Below are positions 8,406-15,765 of a stretch of 35,839 bases of DNA, piece by piece; the first letter of the stretch is position 1; each line of letters begins with the position of its first letter. The translations under genes were made by a program, and so were the position numbers. This stretch comes from Bradyrhizobium sp. YR681 (GTDB lineage Bacteria > Pseudomonadota > Alphaproteobacteria > Rhizobiales > Xanthobacteraceae). The DNA is taken from NCBI RefSeq assembly GCF_000282615.1, contig NZ_AKIY01000020.1:1-35839 (forward strand), written 5' to 3'. The notes beneath the pieces are model-generated. The model saw only the letters and a program-made list of their open reading frames with translations. It was not told where the DNA came from and made no database searches.

Positions 8406-8438
8406 CCAATTTTGGATAATTGGCCTTACCAATTGACC
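8406..8438. promoter_or_regulatory. Candidate operator of the FCD regulator upstream of uxuB
   Basis: AATTGGCCTTACCAATT at 8418-8434 is an inverted repeat of the form TTGGNNNNACCAA. It is close to the TTGGT-N-ACCAA type sites of FadR-family and UxuR/ExuR regulators (family knowledge). An overlapping second inverted repeat, CCAATT-N6-AATTGG, spans 8406-8423. Both lie in the 144-bp gap between the divergent regulator and uxuB. A good -10 box could not be placed. Binding is inferred. Confidence 0.6.
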
Positions 8439-8499
8439 GGAGCATTGACCTGATACGGGCGCCATGTCAAGCAGCGGCCAATCACAGGGAGAGACGACC

Positions 8500-9969
8500 A
8501 TGCGGCTTGGCAGCGCCAATCTCGACCGGCTGGCACCTCGCGTCCGCCGCCCGGCCTATGACCGTTCGCGCGTGACGTCCGGCATCGTGCATCTCGGCCT
8601 CGGGGCCTTTCATCGCGCACATCAGGCCGTCGTCATCGACGATTGCCTCGCCGCAGGCAGCTCGTCGTGGGGCATCATCGGCGCAAGCCTGCGCAGCCCG
8701 GATACGCGCGACGCCCTCGCCCCGCAGGATCATCTCTACACAGTCGCCGTACGATCAGCCGAAGGCACCGAGCACCGCATCATCGGCGCTTTGCTCGACA
8801 GCGTCGTCGCGCGCGAGAAGCCCATGGCGCTGGTCGAGCGGATGGCCGATCCCGCCATCCGCATTGTCTCGCTCACCGTCACGGAAAAAGGCTATTGCCA
8901 CACGCCGCAGACCGGCGATCTCGACGAGCGGCATCCTGATGTCGTGCACGACCTCAACAATTTCGACGCGCCGCGCTCGGCGCCGGGCTTCATGGTGGCT
9001 GCGCTGGCGCGGCGGCGGGCCCAGGGGCTAGCGCCCTTCACGGTGCTGTGCTGCGACAACCTCGCCGCCAATGGCCACACCGTGCAGCGGATCGTGACGC
9101 AGTTCGCGGCGCTGCGCTCGAAGGACCTCGGCAAGTGGATCGCGGATCATGTCGCTTTCCCCTCGACCATGGTCGATCGCATCGTGCCGGAGACGACGGA
9201 CGCCGACCGGGAAGCAGTCTCGAACGCGCTCGGGATGCGCGACGTCTGGCCGGTGATGACCGAGCCCTTCACGCAATGGGTGGTCGAGGACCGTTTTTCA
9301 GCGGGCCGGCCCGATCTTGGCGCCGCCGGCGTCGAGCTCGTCACCGACGTCAAGCCGTTCGAGCTGATGAAGCTGCGGCTGCTCAACGCCAGCCATTCGG
9401 CGCTGGCCTATCTCGGCTATCTCGCGGGCTACGAGACCATCGCCGACACCATGCGCGATCCGCATTTCGCGCGGCTGGCCGCGCGGGTGATGGAGGAGGC
9501 CGCGGTGACGTTGACGATGCCCGCTGGCACGGATCTCGCCGCCTATCGCGCCTCGCTGCTCGAGCGCTTTGCCAACCCGGCGCTGCATCACCGCACCTGG
9601 CAGATCGCGATGGACGGCTCGCAAAAGCTGCCGCAACGCCTGCTCGGCGCGATGCAGGATCGGCTGGCCAGGAACCTGCCGATCGCAACCCACGCGCTCG
9701 CGGTCGCCGGCTGGATGCGCTACGTCGCCGCAACAGACGAGCAGGGCCGCGCCATCGACGTGCGCGATCCGCTCGCCGCGGAATTCGCGGTGCTGGCGCG
9801 CGAGGCGGGTCCGGTGGCCGAACGGCTCGCGCCCGCGCTGCTCGGGGTCGAAAAAGTGTTCGGACCGCTGGGCACCGAACCCCGCCTGCGGCAAGCCGTG
9901 ACCTCCGCGCTCAGCCGTCTTTATAAGGACGGTGCGCGGCGAGCGGTGGAGACGCTGGTCTCGGCATGA
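8500..9969 (+). CDS. uxuB: Fructuronate reductase / D-mannonate oxidoreductase UxuB
   Basis: A 489-residue member of the polyol-specific long-chain dehydrogenase (mannitol dehydrogenase) family, the same length as E. coli UxuB (EC 1.1.1.57). It interconverts D-fructuronate and D-mannonate with NAD(H). The N-terminal Rossmann loop reads G-I-V-H-L-G-L-G-A-F-H-R-A-H-Q. The catalytic signature K-L-R-L-L-N-A-S-H-S-A-L-A-Y is in the middle. An in-frame ATG at 8464 exists, but the ATG at 8500 has GGGAGAG five bases upstream and fits the family start. It is divergent from the regulator and TRAP genes, sharing their control region, and supplies D-mannonate for UxuA. Paralogues acting on tagaturonate or mannitol are possible, but the uxuA neighbourhood supports this name. 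Confidence 0.93.
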   Translation: MRLGSANLDRLAPRVRRPAYDRSRVTSGIVHLGLGAFHRAHQAVVIDDCLAAGSSSWGIIGASLRSPDTRDALAPQDHLYTVAVRSAEGTEHRIIGALLDSVVAREKPMALVERMADPAIRIVSLTVTEKGYCHTPQTGDLDERHPDVVHDLNNFDAPRSAPGFMVAALARRRAQGLAPFTVLCCDNLAANGHTVQRIVTQFAALRSKDLGKWIADHVAFPSTMVDRIVPETTDADREAVSNALGMRDVWPVMTEPFTQWVVEDRFSAGRPDLGAAGVELVTDVKPFELMKLRLLNASHSALAYLGYLAGYETIADTMRDPHFARLAARVMEEAAVTLTMPAGTDLAAYRASLLERFANPALHHRTWQIAMDGSQKLPQRLLGAMQDRLARNLPIATHALAVAGWMRYVAATDEQGRAIDVRDPLAAEFAVLAREAGPVAERLAPALLGVEKVFGPLGTEPRLRQAVTSALSRLYKDGARRAVETLVSA

Positions 9970-9984
9970 TTACAAAGCAGGCAG

Positions 9985-10005
9985 CGCAGTGAATGCTGCA
10001 CTGCG
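9985..10005 (+). terminator. Weak hairpin after uxuB
   Basis: CGCAGTG (9985-9991) pairs with CACTGCG (9999-10005) around a 7-base loop, 15 bases after the uxuB stop. There is no T-run behind it, so function as a terminator is uncertain. Confidence 0.35.
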
Positions 10006-10076
10006 GTCAAAATCGAACGCAACATCGAACGGAAGTCGCGCTTGATTTTTGCCTGTCATTGCCCCACCCGAGAGGC

Positions 10077-10484
10077 ATGGCAAAGGACAGCAAGGTCATC
10101 GCCGCGAATGCGGCCTTCTACGCCGCCTTTTCAAAGGGCGACTTCGACGGCATGGAGCAGATGTGGGCGGATGACGACGCCATTTCCTGCATCCATCCCG
10201 GCTGGCCGGCGATCATCGGCCGCGCCACCGTGATCGGAAGCTGGCGCGACATCCTGCAAAATCCTGAAAGGCCGCAGATCACCTGCGCCGAACCGCAGGC
10301 CATCGTCGACGGCGACAGCGCCCGCGTGCTCTGCATCGAGATCGTCGACGGCACCGCCTTGGCCGCGGCCAACCATTTTCGCCGCGTCGGCGACGGCTGG
10401 CGCCTGGTGCATCACCAGTCGAGCCCGATCGCCCAGATTGTCGAGCAGGCCGAGGACGATAGAGCGAGCCACCGCGTGCACTGA
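10077..10484 (+). CDS. NTF2-like (SnoaL/DUF4440-type) protein
   Basis: A 135-residue protein with the NTF2-like fold pattern: an N-terminal helix N-A-A-F-Y-A-A-F-S-K-G-D-F-D-G-M, then W-A-D-D-D-A-I-S-C-I-H-P-G-W-P, then G-x-x-x-V-I-G-S-W-R-D-I, and final strands F-R-R-V-G-D-G-W-R-L-V-H-H-Q-S-S-P. Close relatives are small conserved proteins of unknown or ketosteroid-isomerase-like role. The H-P-G-W-P and H-H-Q-S-S-P motifs are typical of this group. The ATG at 10077 was chosen because the fold begins there. GAGAGG just before it is close to the start codon, and the longer frame back to 9993 is not family-like. It is convergent with the HAD gene, and no specific pathway is indicated. Confidence 0.82.
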   Translation: MAKDSKVIAANAAFYAAFSKGDFDGMEQMWADDDAISCIHPGWPAIIGRATVIGSWRDILQNPERPQITCAEPQAIVDGDSARVLCIEIVDGTALAAANHFRRVGDGWRLVHHQSSPIAQIVEQAEDDRASHRVH

Positions 10485-10493
10485 CGATGACCC

Positions 10494-10507
10494 TCACGCC
10501 GGCGTGA
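10494..10507. other. 14-bp perfect palindrome between convergent genes
   Basis: TCACGCCGGCGTGA fills most of the 24-bp gap between the NTF2-like gene and the HAD gene, which are transcribed towards each other. It could form a short hairpin and act as a weak two-way terminator. No T-run is next to it. Confidence 0.4.
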
Positions 10508-10508
10508 T

Positions 10509-11264
10509 CTACTGTGCATGGGGTTGTTTTCCAGTTTTTTGTCTTGAGCCTCCGAGTTCCGACAGGTCGTCCAGCACGACCTGCGCCCCGGCGAAGTCGT
10601 CATCCCGGAAAAACATGCTGCGCGTGATGATGACGGGAATGTTCGCCCGGGCGGCAGAGATCAGCCCATTGCCGGAATCCTCGATCGCGACGCACTCCGA
10701 AGGCTTCAGTTTCAGCCGCGCCAGCACGTCGAGATAGACATCCGGCGCCGGCTTCTTGTGCGGCACATCGTCACCGGCGACGACCGCATCGAAATCCGCC
10801 GCCCAGCGCGCTCCCAGCGCCTGCGACAGCAGCGCATCGATGTTGCCGTGCGAGGTCGTGGTCGCAATCGCAAGCCGCTGGCCGCGCGCCCTGGCGCCCG
10901 CCAACAGCTCCGCCACGCCAGGCCTCAGGGCACAGCAGCCGGTTTCGATCTGCTCCGCATAATGCGCCGTCTTGACGCGGTGAAGCTCCGCAATGTCCGC
11001 GTCCGACAAGGGCGGCGCGATCCACTGCCTGGTGTGGTAGGCGCGGATGCGCTCCTTGCCGCCGGTCACCCGCAGCAGGTCCTTGTAGGCGGCGCGGTCC
11101 CAATGCCAGTCGAGACCGTGGCGCGCAAACGCGTGGTTGAAGGCCCGCCGATGCAGCTCCTCGGTCTCGGCCAGCGTGCCGTCGACATCAAAGATCAGCG
11201 CAGCCGCGCGCCGGATCAGCTCTGCCGCGCCGGATGGCACTATGGTGGCCGCTTCTGCCTGCAT
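10509..11264 (-). CDS. HAD-superfamily phosphatase, CbbY-like
   Basis: A 251-residue HAD subfamily IA hydrolase. Motif I is L-I-F-D-V-D-G-T-L-A-E-T-E with nucleophile Asp26 and acid/base Asp28. Motif II is around I-A-T-T-T-S-H-G-N. Motif III Lys lies in H-K-K-P-A-P-D-V-Y. Motif IV is I-E-D-S-G-N-G. A helical cap with R-R-A-F-N-H-A-F-A-R-H-G-L follows motif I, as in CbbY and phosphoglucomutase-like proteins. CbbY enzymes dephosphorylate xylulose-1,5-bisphosphate, an inhibitor of Rubisco, but here there is no cbb operon, so another sugar phosphate is equally possible. It is cytoplasmic and divergent from the following dehydrogenase-like gene, with a 124-bp gap between them. Confidence 0.9.
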   Translation of the reverse strand: MQAEAATIVPSGAAELIRRAAALIFDVDGTLAETEELHRRAFNHAFARHGLDWHWDRAAYKDLLRVTGGKERIRAYHTRQWIAPPLSDADIAELHRVKTAHYAEQIETGCCALRPGVAELLAGARARGQRLAIATTTSHGNIDALLSQALGARWAADFDAVVAGDDVPHKKPAPDVYLDVLARLKLKPSECVAIEDSGNGLISAARANIPVIITRSMFFRDDDFAGAQVVLDDLSELGGSRQKTGKQPHAQ

Positions 11265-11388
11265 GACCGACCATCACCCGGGACAGCAGCCGAGTAAAAT
11301 CGCAATATCTTTTGCCGGACCCAAAAATCTCTTATGAGCAGGGGCGCGCAGCTGGCGCGACGGGAACTCCGACCTGCACGGGAGACGC

Positions 11389-12237
11389 ATGCGGCTCTTC
11401 ATCCTCGGCCTCGGCTACAGCGCCCGGCACTTCGTCCGCAAATTCGGTGGCAGCTTCTCGCACATCGCCGGCACCGTGCGCGATCCCGGAACGCGGGACG
11501 ACCTCGCCGGCATCGAGGTTCACGCCTTTTCCGGCAATCCTCCCGCGCGCGAGACGATCGAGCTGGTCCGCGACGCCGATGTCCTTGTGGTATCGATCCC
11601 GCCCGGCAGCGCAGGCGATCCCGCCCTCGCGGCCTTCGGCGACGTGCTGGCGGCGGGCCAGCGCAAGGTCGTCTATCTCTCGACCATCGGCGTTTATGGC
11701 GACCATGGCGGCGCATGGGTCGACGAGAGCACGCCACCGCTCGCCACCTTCGACCGCACCCGACAACGGCTCGCGGCGGAGCAGGCCTGGACGGAAACCG
11801 CATATGGTCGCGTCGCGATCCTTCGGCTTGCCGGCATCTACGGTTCCGGCCGCAATGCGCTGGTGACGCTGCGATCTGGCACGGCCCGGCGCATCATCAA
11901 GCCCGGACAGGTCTTCAACCGCATCCATGCCGACGACATCGCCAGCGCGATCATGGCCGCGGTTCGTCACGAGGCCAGCGGCATCTTTAACGTCTGCGAC
12001 GACGAGCCCGCGCCGCCGCAGGACGTGATCGCCTATGCCGCAGAGCTGATGGGCGTCGCACCGCCGCCGGAAGAGCCGTTCGCGACCGCCGAGATGTCGG
12101 CGATGGCGCGCAGCTTCTATGCCAGCAGCGCCCGCGTCTCCAATGCGAAATTGAAACGCGAGCTCGGCGTCACGCTGGCGTATCCGACCTACCGCGCAGC
12201 CCTTGACGCGCTCTGGCGCGACGGCGAAGGACGCTAG
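11389..12237 (+). CDS. NAD-dependent epimerase/dehydratase-like protein (YeeZ type)
   Basis: The protein has 282 residues. The N-terminal M-R-L-F-I-L-G-L-G-Y-S-A-R-H-F is a Rossmann dinucleotide-binding loop. Y-L-S-T-I-G-V-Y-G-D-H-G-G-A-W-V-D-E and I-L-R-L-A-G-I-Y-G-S-G-R-N-A are the hallmarks of extended short-chain dehydrogenases of the YeeZ/NAD-epimerase kind. F-N-R-I-H-A-D-D-I-A-S-A-I is the typical C-terminal block. The ATG is preceded by GGGAG four bases upstream. The reaction is not known for this subgroup. It stands alone between the divergent HAD gene and the downstream serine hydrolase, which has its own candidate promoter. Confidence 0.88.
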   Translation: MRLFILGLGYSARHFVRKFGGSFSHIAGTVRDPGTRDDLAGIEVHAFSGNPPARETIELVRDADVLVVSIPPGSAGDPALAAFGDVLAAGQRKVVYLSTIGVYGDHGGAWVDESTPPLATFDRTRQRLAAEQAWTETAYGRVAILRLAGIYGSGRNALVTLRSGTARRIIKPGQVFNRIHADDIASAIMAAVRHEASGIFNVCDDEPAPPQDVIAYAAELMGVAPPPEEPFATAEMSAMARSFYASSARVSNAKLKRELGVTLAYPTYRAALDALWRDGEGR

Positions 12238-12281
12238 GGTTCCGGCGTCCCGCGCGCGTCCCAGACATGCCCTGCCCGCGC

Positions 12282-12310
12282 TTGACTTCGTTCCGTCGCG
12301 GTCGTGATCT
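12282..12310 (+). promoter_or_regulatory. Candidate sigma-70 type promoter for the serine hydrolase
   Basis: TTGACT (12282-12287) is a good -35 box and is followed, after 17 bases, by TGATCT (12305-12310), a poor -10 box. It lies about 50 bp before the ATG at 12361. The -35 match is strong and the -10 match weak. Confidence 0.4.
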
Positions 12311-12360
12311 AGGCGGGAGCGAGCCATCCGCATAACGAGCTCGCGTCCTGGGAGGATTCA

Positions 12361-13629
12361 ATGAACAAGACGATCGCCATGATCGCGGCGGCGGCTGCCG
12401 TCATCACATTCAATGCGGCTAGCGCTGCACCGCTGCCCGAAGCCAATCCTGACGACGCCGGCTTCTCGAAGCAGGGCCTTGCCCGGCTCGACAGCTTCTT
12501 CGCGCGCGAGATCGCCGCCAAGCGCGTGCCCGGCGCAGTCGTCGCGGTGGCGCGTGACGGCAAGCTCGTGCACTACAAGGCCTATGGCATGCTCGATCCG
12601 GACAAGGGCACGCCGATGCCGGTCGATGCGATCTTTGCGCTGGCCTCGATGACCAAGCCGATGGCGGCAGTGGCGGGCCTGACGCTGATGGAGAAGGGCC
12701 AGTTGCCGCTCCAGGCCAAGCTGTCCGACTATTATCCGGGCTTTGCCGACATGAAAGTCGGCGTGACCGGGACCGACGGTTCATTGAAGCTCGAGGCGCA
12801 GACCTCCCCGATCTTCATTCACGATCTCTACCGGCATACGTCCGGATTAATGTATGGCGGCCGCCCGGACTCATCGAGCCCGGTGGCGCGGCTCTATCCT
12901 GACGGCGTCGCACCGGCGATCGAGGGCGACACCCAGGCCTTCATCGACCGCATGACAAAACTGCCGCTGGCGCATCAGCCCTCGACCGAGTTCGAATACG
13001 GCTTTTCGATCGACGTGCTCGGCGCGGTCGTCGAGAAGGTGAGCGAGCAGAAGCTCGGCGACTATCTCGCCGCCAATGTCTGGCAGCCGCTCGGCATGAA
13101 GGACGCGACCTTCCACCCCTCAGACGCGCAGCGTCCCCGCCTCGCCCGCCCGTTTGCCAACGATCCCCTCACCGGCAAGCCGCAGGCCATCAAGCTGCTG
13201 GACACCCCGACCCAGTTCGACTGCGGCGGCGCCTGCTCGTTCGCGACGATGGGCGACTACGTCCGCTTCGGGCAGATGCTGCTCAACGGCGGCGAGCTCG
13301 ACGGCCAGCGCATTCTTTCGCCAAGGACCGTGCACCACATGACGACCAATCACCTCGGTCCCGAGATCAAGAACAACGTGGCGAACATCGAGCCGCATCG
13401 CGCCGGCTTCGGCTTTGGCCTCGCGGTCGCGGTCCGCACTGGCGAGGGGCTGTCGTCGGTTCCCGGCAATCCCGGCGAGTTCACCTGGAACGGCGCTTAC
13501 GGGACGCAGTTCTTCTGCGACCCGAAGGAACGACTCGTCGTGGTGGTGGGAACGGCCGCGCCGGGCGAGCTGCGCAAATACTATCGCGAGCAGGTCCAGG
13601 ACATCGTCTATGGCGCGATGACGAAGTAA
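12361..13629 (+). CDS. Secreted serine hydrolase, class-C beta-lactamase/esterase family
   Basis: A 422-residue precursor. The signal peptide (M-N-K-T-I-A-M-I then an Ala/Val-rich core, likely cut after A-A-S-A near residue 22) sends it to the periplasm. The catalytic S-x-x-K is Ser96-Met-Thr-Lys99 in L-A-S-M-T-K-P-M. Tyr213 in E-Y-G-F-S-I-D-V-L-G is at the Y-x-N/S position of the EstB-like esterases. W-N-G-A-Y-G-T near the C-terminus is the third motif region. R-H-T-S-G-L-M-Y-G is also family typical. These points favour an esterase or transesterase of family VIII rather than a true cephalosporinase, but this is inference. The ATG has GGGAGG ahead of it. A strong terminator follows. Confidence 0.9.
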   Translation: MNKTIAMIAAAAAVITFNAASAAPLPEANPDDAGFSKQGLARLDSFFAREIAAKRVPGAVVAVARDGKLVHYKAYGMLDPDKGTPMPVDAIFALASMTKPMAAVAGLTLMEKGQLPLQAKLSDYYPGFADMKVGVTGTDGSLKLEAQTSPIFIHDLYRHTSGLMYGGRPDSSSPVARLYPDGVAPAIEGDTQAFIDRMTKLPLAHQPSTEFEYGFSIDVLGAVVEKVSEQKLGDYLAANVWQPLGMKDATFHPSDAQRPRLARPFANDPLTGKPQAIKLLDTPTQFDCGGACSFATMGDYVRFGQMLLNGGELDGQRILSPRTVHHMTTNHLGPEIKNNVANIEPHRAGFGFGLAVAVRTGEGLSSVPGNPGEFTWNGAYGTQFFCDPKERLVVVVGTAAPGELRKYYREQVQDIVYGAMTK

Positions 13630-13647
13630 GACCCGTACGCTGAAATA

Positions 13648-13675
13648 CAAAGGGCGGCCGCTCGGCCGCCCTTTG
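13648..13675. terminator. Two-way rho-independent terminator
   Basis: CAAAGGGCGGCCG (13648-13660) is an exact inverse of CGGCCGCCCTTTG (13663-13675), with CT at the centre. It lies in the 56-bp gap between two convergent genes (serine hydrolase and dienelactone hydrolase). A/T stretches on each side are short but present on both strands. Confidence 0.8.
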
Positions 13676-13685
13676 ATATCCGGCG

Positions 13686-14573
13686 TCAGCTCAAGACGCC
13701 GTGCTTCTTGAACCAGGCCTCAGCCTGCTTCCAGGCATCCTCCGCCGCATCCTTGCGGTAGCTGCCGCGGTAGTCGGCATGGAAACCGTGCGGCGCGTCC
13801 GGATAGATCTTGAATTCGGCCGTCTTCTTGTTCTCCGCCAGCGCCGCCTTCATCTGCTCGACCTGGGCGACCGGAATGCCGGTGTCGGCGCCGCCATAGA
13901 GGCCGAGCACCGGCGCCTTCATCTCGGGCGCGAGCTGCATCGGGCTCTTCGGCCACAGCGGATTGGCAGGATCGACCACCGTGCCGTAGAAGGCGACGCC
14001 GGCTTTGAGCGTGCCGCTATGGGCGGCATATTCCCAGACGGTGCGTCCGCCGCGGCAGAAGCCGATGATGCCGAGCTTGCCGGTGTCGCCGCCCTGCGCG
14101 CCCGCCCAGGCCACCACCGCGTCGAGGTCGGACAGCAGTTCGGCGTCAGGCTTGGAATTGACGATCGGCAGCAGGTCCTTGATCTCGGTAATCTTGGTCA
14201 GATCGGTGCCCTTGCGGAAATAATAGTCGGGCGCGATCGCGAATGCGCCGAGCTTGGCGAGGCGCCGTGTCACGTCCTTGATGTATTCGTGCAGGCCGAA
14301 GATCTCCATCGCAACGATAATCACCGGCGCCTTGGTGTTGCCGGCGGGGCGGGCGAAATAGGCGGGCATCTCCTCCGAGCCGACCTTGATCTTGGCGTCG
14401 CCGGCCTGAAGGCCGCTGGTGTCCGTCGTGATGATTTCGGCGCGGACCGGACCTGCCGCAAGCGTGTAGCCGGCGGCGACGGCCGCGGTGGCGCTCATGA
14501 ATCCGCGGCGCGAGACCGGCGCGACTTTTGTCAGCCCGACGACGTCGGATGTCATGGTGGTTTCGAAGCTCAT
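13686..14573 (-). CDS. Dienelactone hydrolase family protein with Tat signal
   Basis: The protein has 295 residues. The N-terminus carries a twin-arginine motif S-R-R-G-F-M (21-26) followed by an Ala-rich hydrophobic stretch and a likely cut near residue 45 (V-R-A), so it is probably exported folded by Tat. The hydrolase domain shows nucleophile Cys173 in G-F-C-R-G-G, Asp230 in Y-G-G-A-D-T-G-I-P and His262 in D-A-P-H-G-F-H, the Cys-Asp-His triad of dienelactone hydrolase. V-A-M-E-I-F-G-L-H is the usual oxyanion-region block. The ATG at 14573 has GGAAGGG nine bases upstream. Family members split ester or lactone bonds; the substrate is unknown. It ends against a shared terminator. Confidence 0.92.
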   Translation of the reverse strand: MSFETTMTSDVVGLTKVAPVSRRGFMSATAAVAAGYTLAAGPVRAEIITTDTSGLQAGDAKIKVGSEEMPAYFARPAGNTKAPVIIVAMEIFGLHEYIKDVTRRLAKLGAFAIAPDYYFRKGTDLTKITEIKDLLPIVNSKPDAELLSDLDAVVAWAGAQGGDTGKLGIIGFCRGGRTVWEYAAHSGTLKAGVAFYGTVVDPANPLWPKSPMQLAPEMKAPVLGLYGGADTGIPVAQVEQMKAALAENKKTAEFKIYPDAPHGFHADYRGSYRKDAAEDAWKQAEAWFKKHGVLS

Positions 14574-15172
14574 CGGCCTATCCCTTCCAAGTGCCTATGC
14601 TGGTGCCCCCACGGGCGACGCATTCGCCAATAATTGCCCCGGAAACGCAAGTCACCAGCCTGCGAGGACGCTGCTGCCGGCCTCATCCCTTTGTTGCGCA
14701 GACGCCGGCTTCCGATCGTGTGCGGGATTTAACCGCGTGGCTGCGCTGCGACGCAACATCCGTTAACTGAAAATTGCGGTTCTCCCGCCGCATGCCGGAG
14801 GGTCGGAAGTTGCAGGCACTCCACGCCTTCGCGCAATTCGAAATGCTCCGCCGCAACAAATGGCCTCCACGGTGGCCGCAAGAGCATATCATGTTGCTTC
14901 GGGGTCTCACGCTATCGGAATCCTGCAGGCGATCCGCCGTCATTTGACTGAAATTTTCGGAAGAGTTGAGCCGTGTGATTTACTCGAACTTTCTTTGTGA
15001 CGCCCTAGTTGCACGGCCGGAAGTTCCATCTTTGGAAACGAAGAGACATCTTCCAGGCGCGCTCTGCCGTCCGGCCACGGGACGAAGGAGCGCCCGAGAG
15101 CATCATTGTCGTCCACCAGATTGCGCTGCCCAAGGCTCAATTGAGTAAAGCTTTATCCGACCTGGAATTGAA
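14574..15172. other. 599-bp region without a supported gene
   Basis: Open frames up to 86 codons exist, but none has a ribosome-binding site or recognisable protein pattern. The region holds the upstream sequences of the Tat-exported hydrolase (minus) and of the MarR gene (plus). The last 40 bases carry two adjoining palindromes, listed separately. I see nothing else. Confidence 0.6.
15136..15155. promoter_or_regulatory. Two abutting 10-bp palindromes, candidate MarR operator
   Basis: CTCAATTGAG (15136-15145) and TAAAGCTTTA (15146-15155) are each perfect palindromes and touch end to end, 17 bases before the MarR ATG. MarR proteins usually bind palindromes near their own promoters (family knowledge), so autoregulation is plausible. 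Confidence 0.55.
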
Positions 15173-15751
15173 ATGAATTTGGCTCGCGAATCGATTGAAC
15201 TGTTGGAGCAGGTTGCGCGGATCCTGTGGTTCGAAGGCTCCAAGCACGGCTTGCGCGACCGCGAGTGGATGGCGCTGCGATTTCTCTCCCGCGCCAACCG
15301 GTTCTCCCGTACACCCTCGGCGCTCGCGAGCTATGTCGGCACCACGCGCGGCACCGCCTCGTTCATCATCGGCGAGCTCGAGCGGCTCGGCTATATCGAG
15401 CGCAAGCGCTCGGTCAAGGACAAGCGGTCGGTGATGCTGAGCATCACACAACAGGGCAAGAAGTTCCTGGCCCGCGATCCCGTCAACGTCCTCGTCGAGG
15501 CGATCGCGGTGCTCGACGACGAGGCCAAGATCCGCTTCCGCGACGCGCTTCGCCACGTGCTGGATCAGTCGGACGCGGCCGAGCAGCGGCATCATACCGA
15601 CGTCTGCAAGCGATGCATCTTCCTCCGGGAGGATCGCACCAATGCGGACGGCAAGACGACGGTCGAGTTCAGCTGCCGCCTGTTTCGCGCGCCGATCGCG
15701 GAGCCGGAAGTCGACCTGCTATGCACCAGCTTCGAGCATCACCGCCAATAA
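15173..15751 (+). CDS. MarR-family regulator with C-terminal four-cysteine tail
   Basis: This 192-residue protein has a winged-helix MarR core: L-A-S-Y-V-G-T-T-R-G-T-A-S as recognition helix region, then L-E-R-L-G-Y-I-E-R-K-R-S-V-K-D-K-R-S-V, the wing with the conserved D-x-R pattern. After the usual dimerisation helices (to about residue 135) comes an added tail with all four cysteines of the protein, at 145, 148, 168 and 184 (C-x2-C-x19-C-x15-C). This suggests a metal site or a redox switch; it is inference. The start at 15173 was taken because the helix begins there, though no clear ribosome-binding site is visible. It is convergent with the following membrane protein gene, 14 bp apart. 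The target is unknown; autoregulation is likely from the palindromes upstream. Confidence 0.87.
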   Translation: MNLARESIELLEQVARILWFEGSKHGLRDREWMALRFLSRANRFSRTPSALASYVGTTRGTASFIIGELERLGYIERKRSVKDKRSVMLSITQQGKKFLARDPVNVLVEAIAVLDDEAKIRFRDALRHVLDQSDAAEQRHHTDVCKRCIFLREDRTNADGKTTVEFSCRLFRAPIAEPEVDLLCTSFEHHRQ

Positions 15752-15765
15752 AAGGCGGCCTTCGA

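Noticed and set aside
14683..15140. Small open frames (66-86 codons) in the gap before the MarR gene
   Set aside because: No ribosome-binding site, no recognisable motif, and Ser/Arg/Cys-rich random composition.
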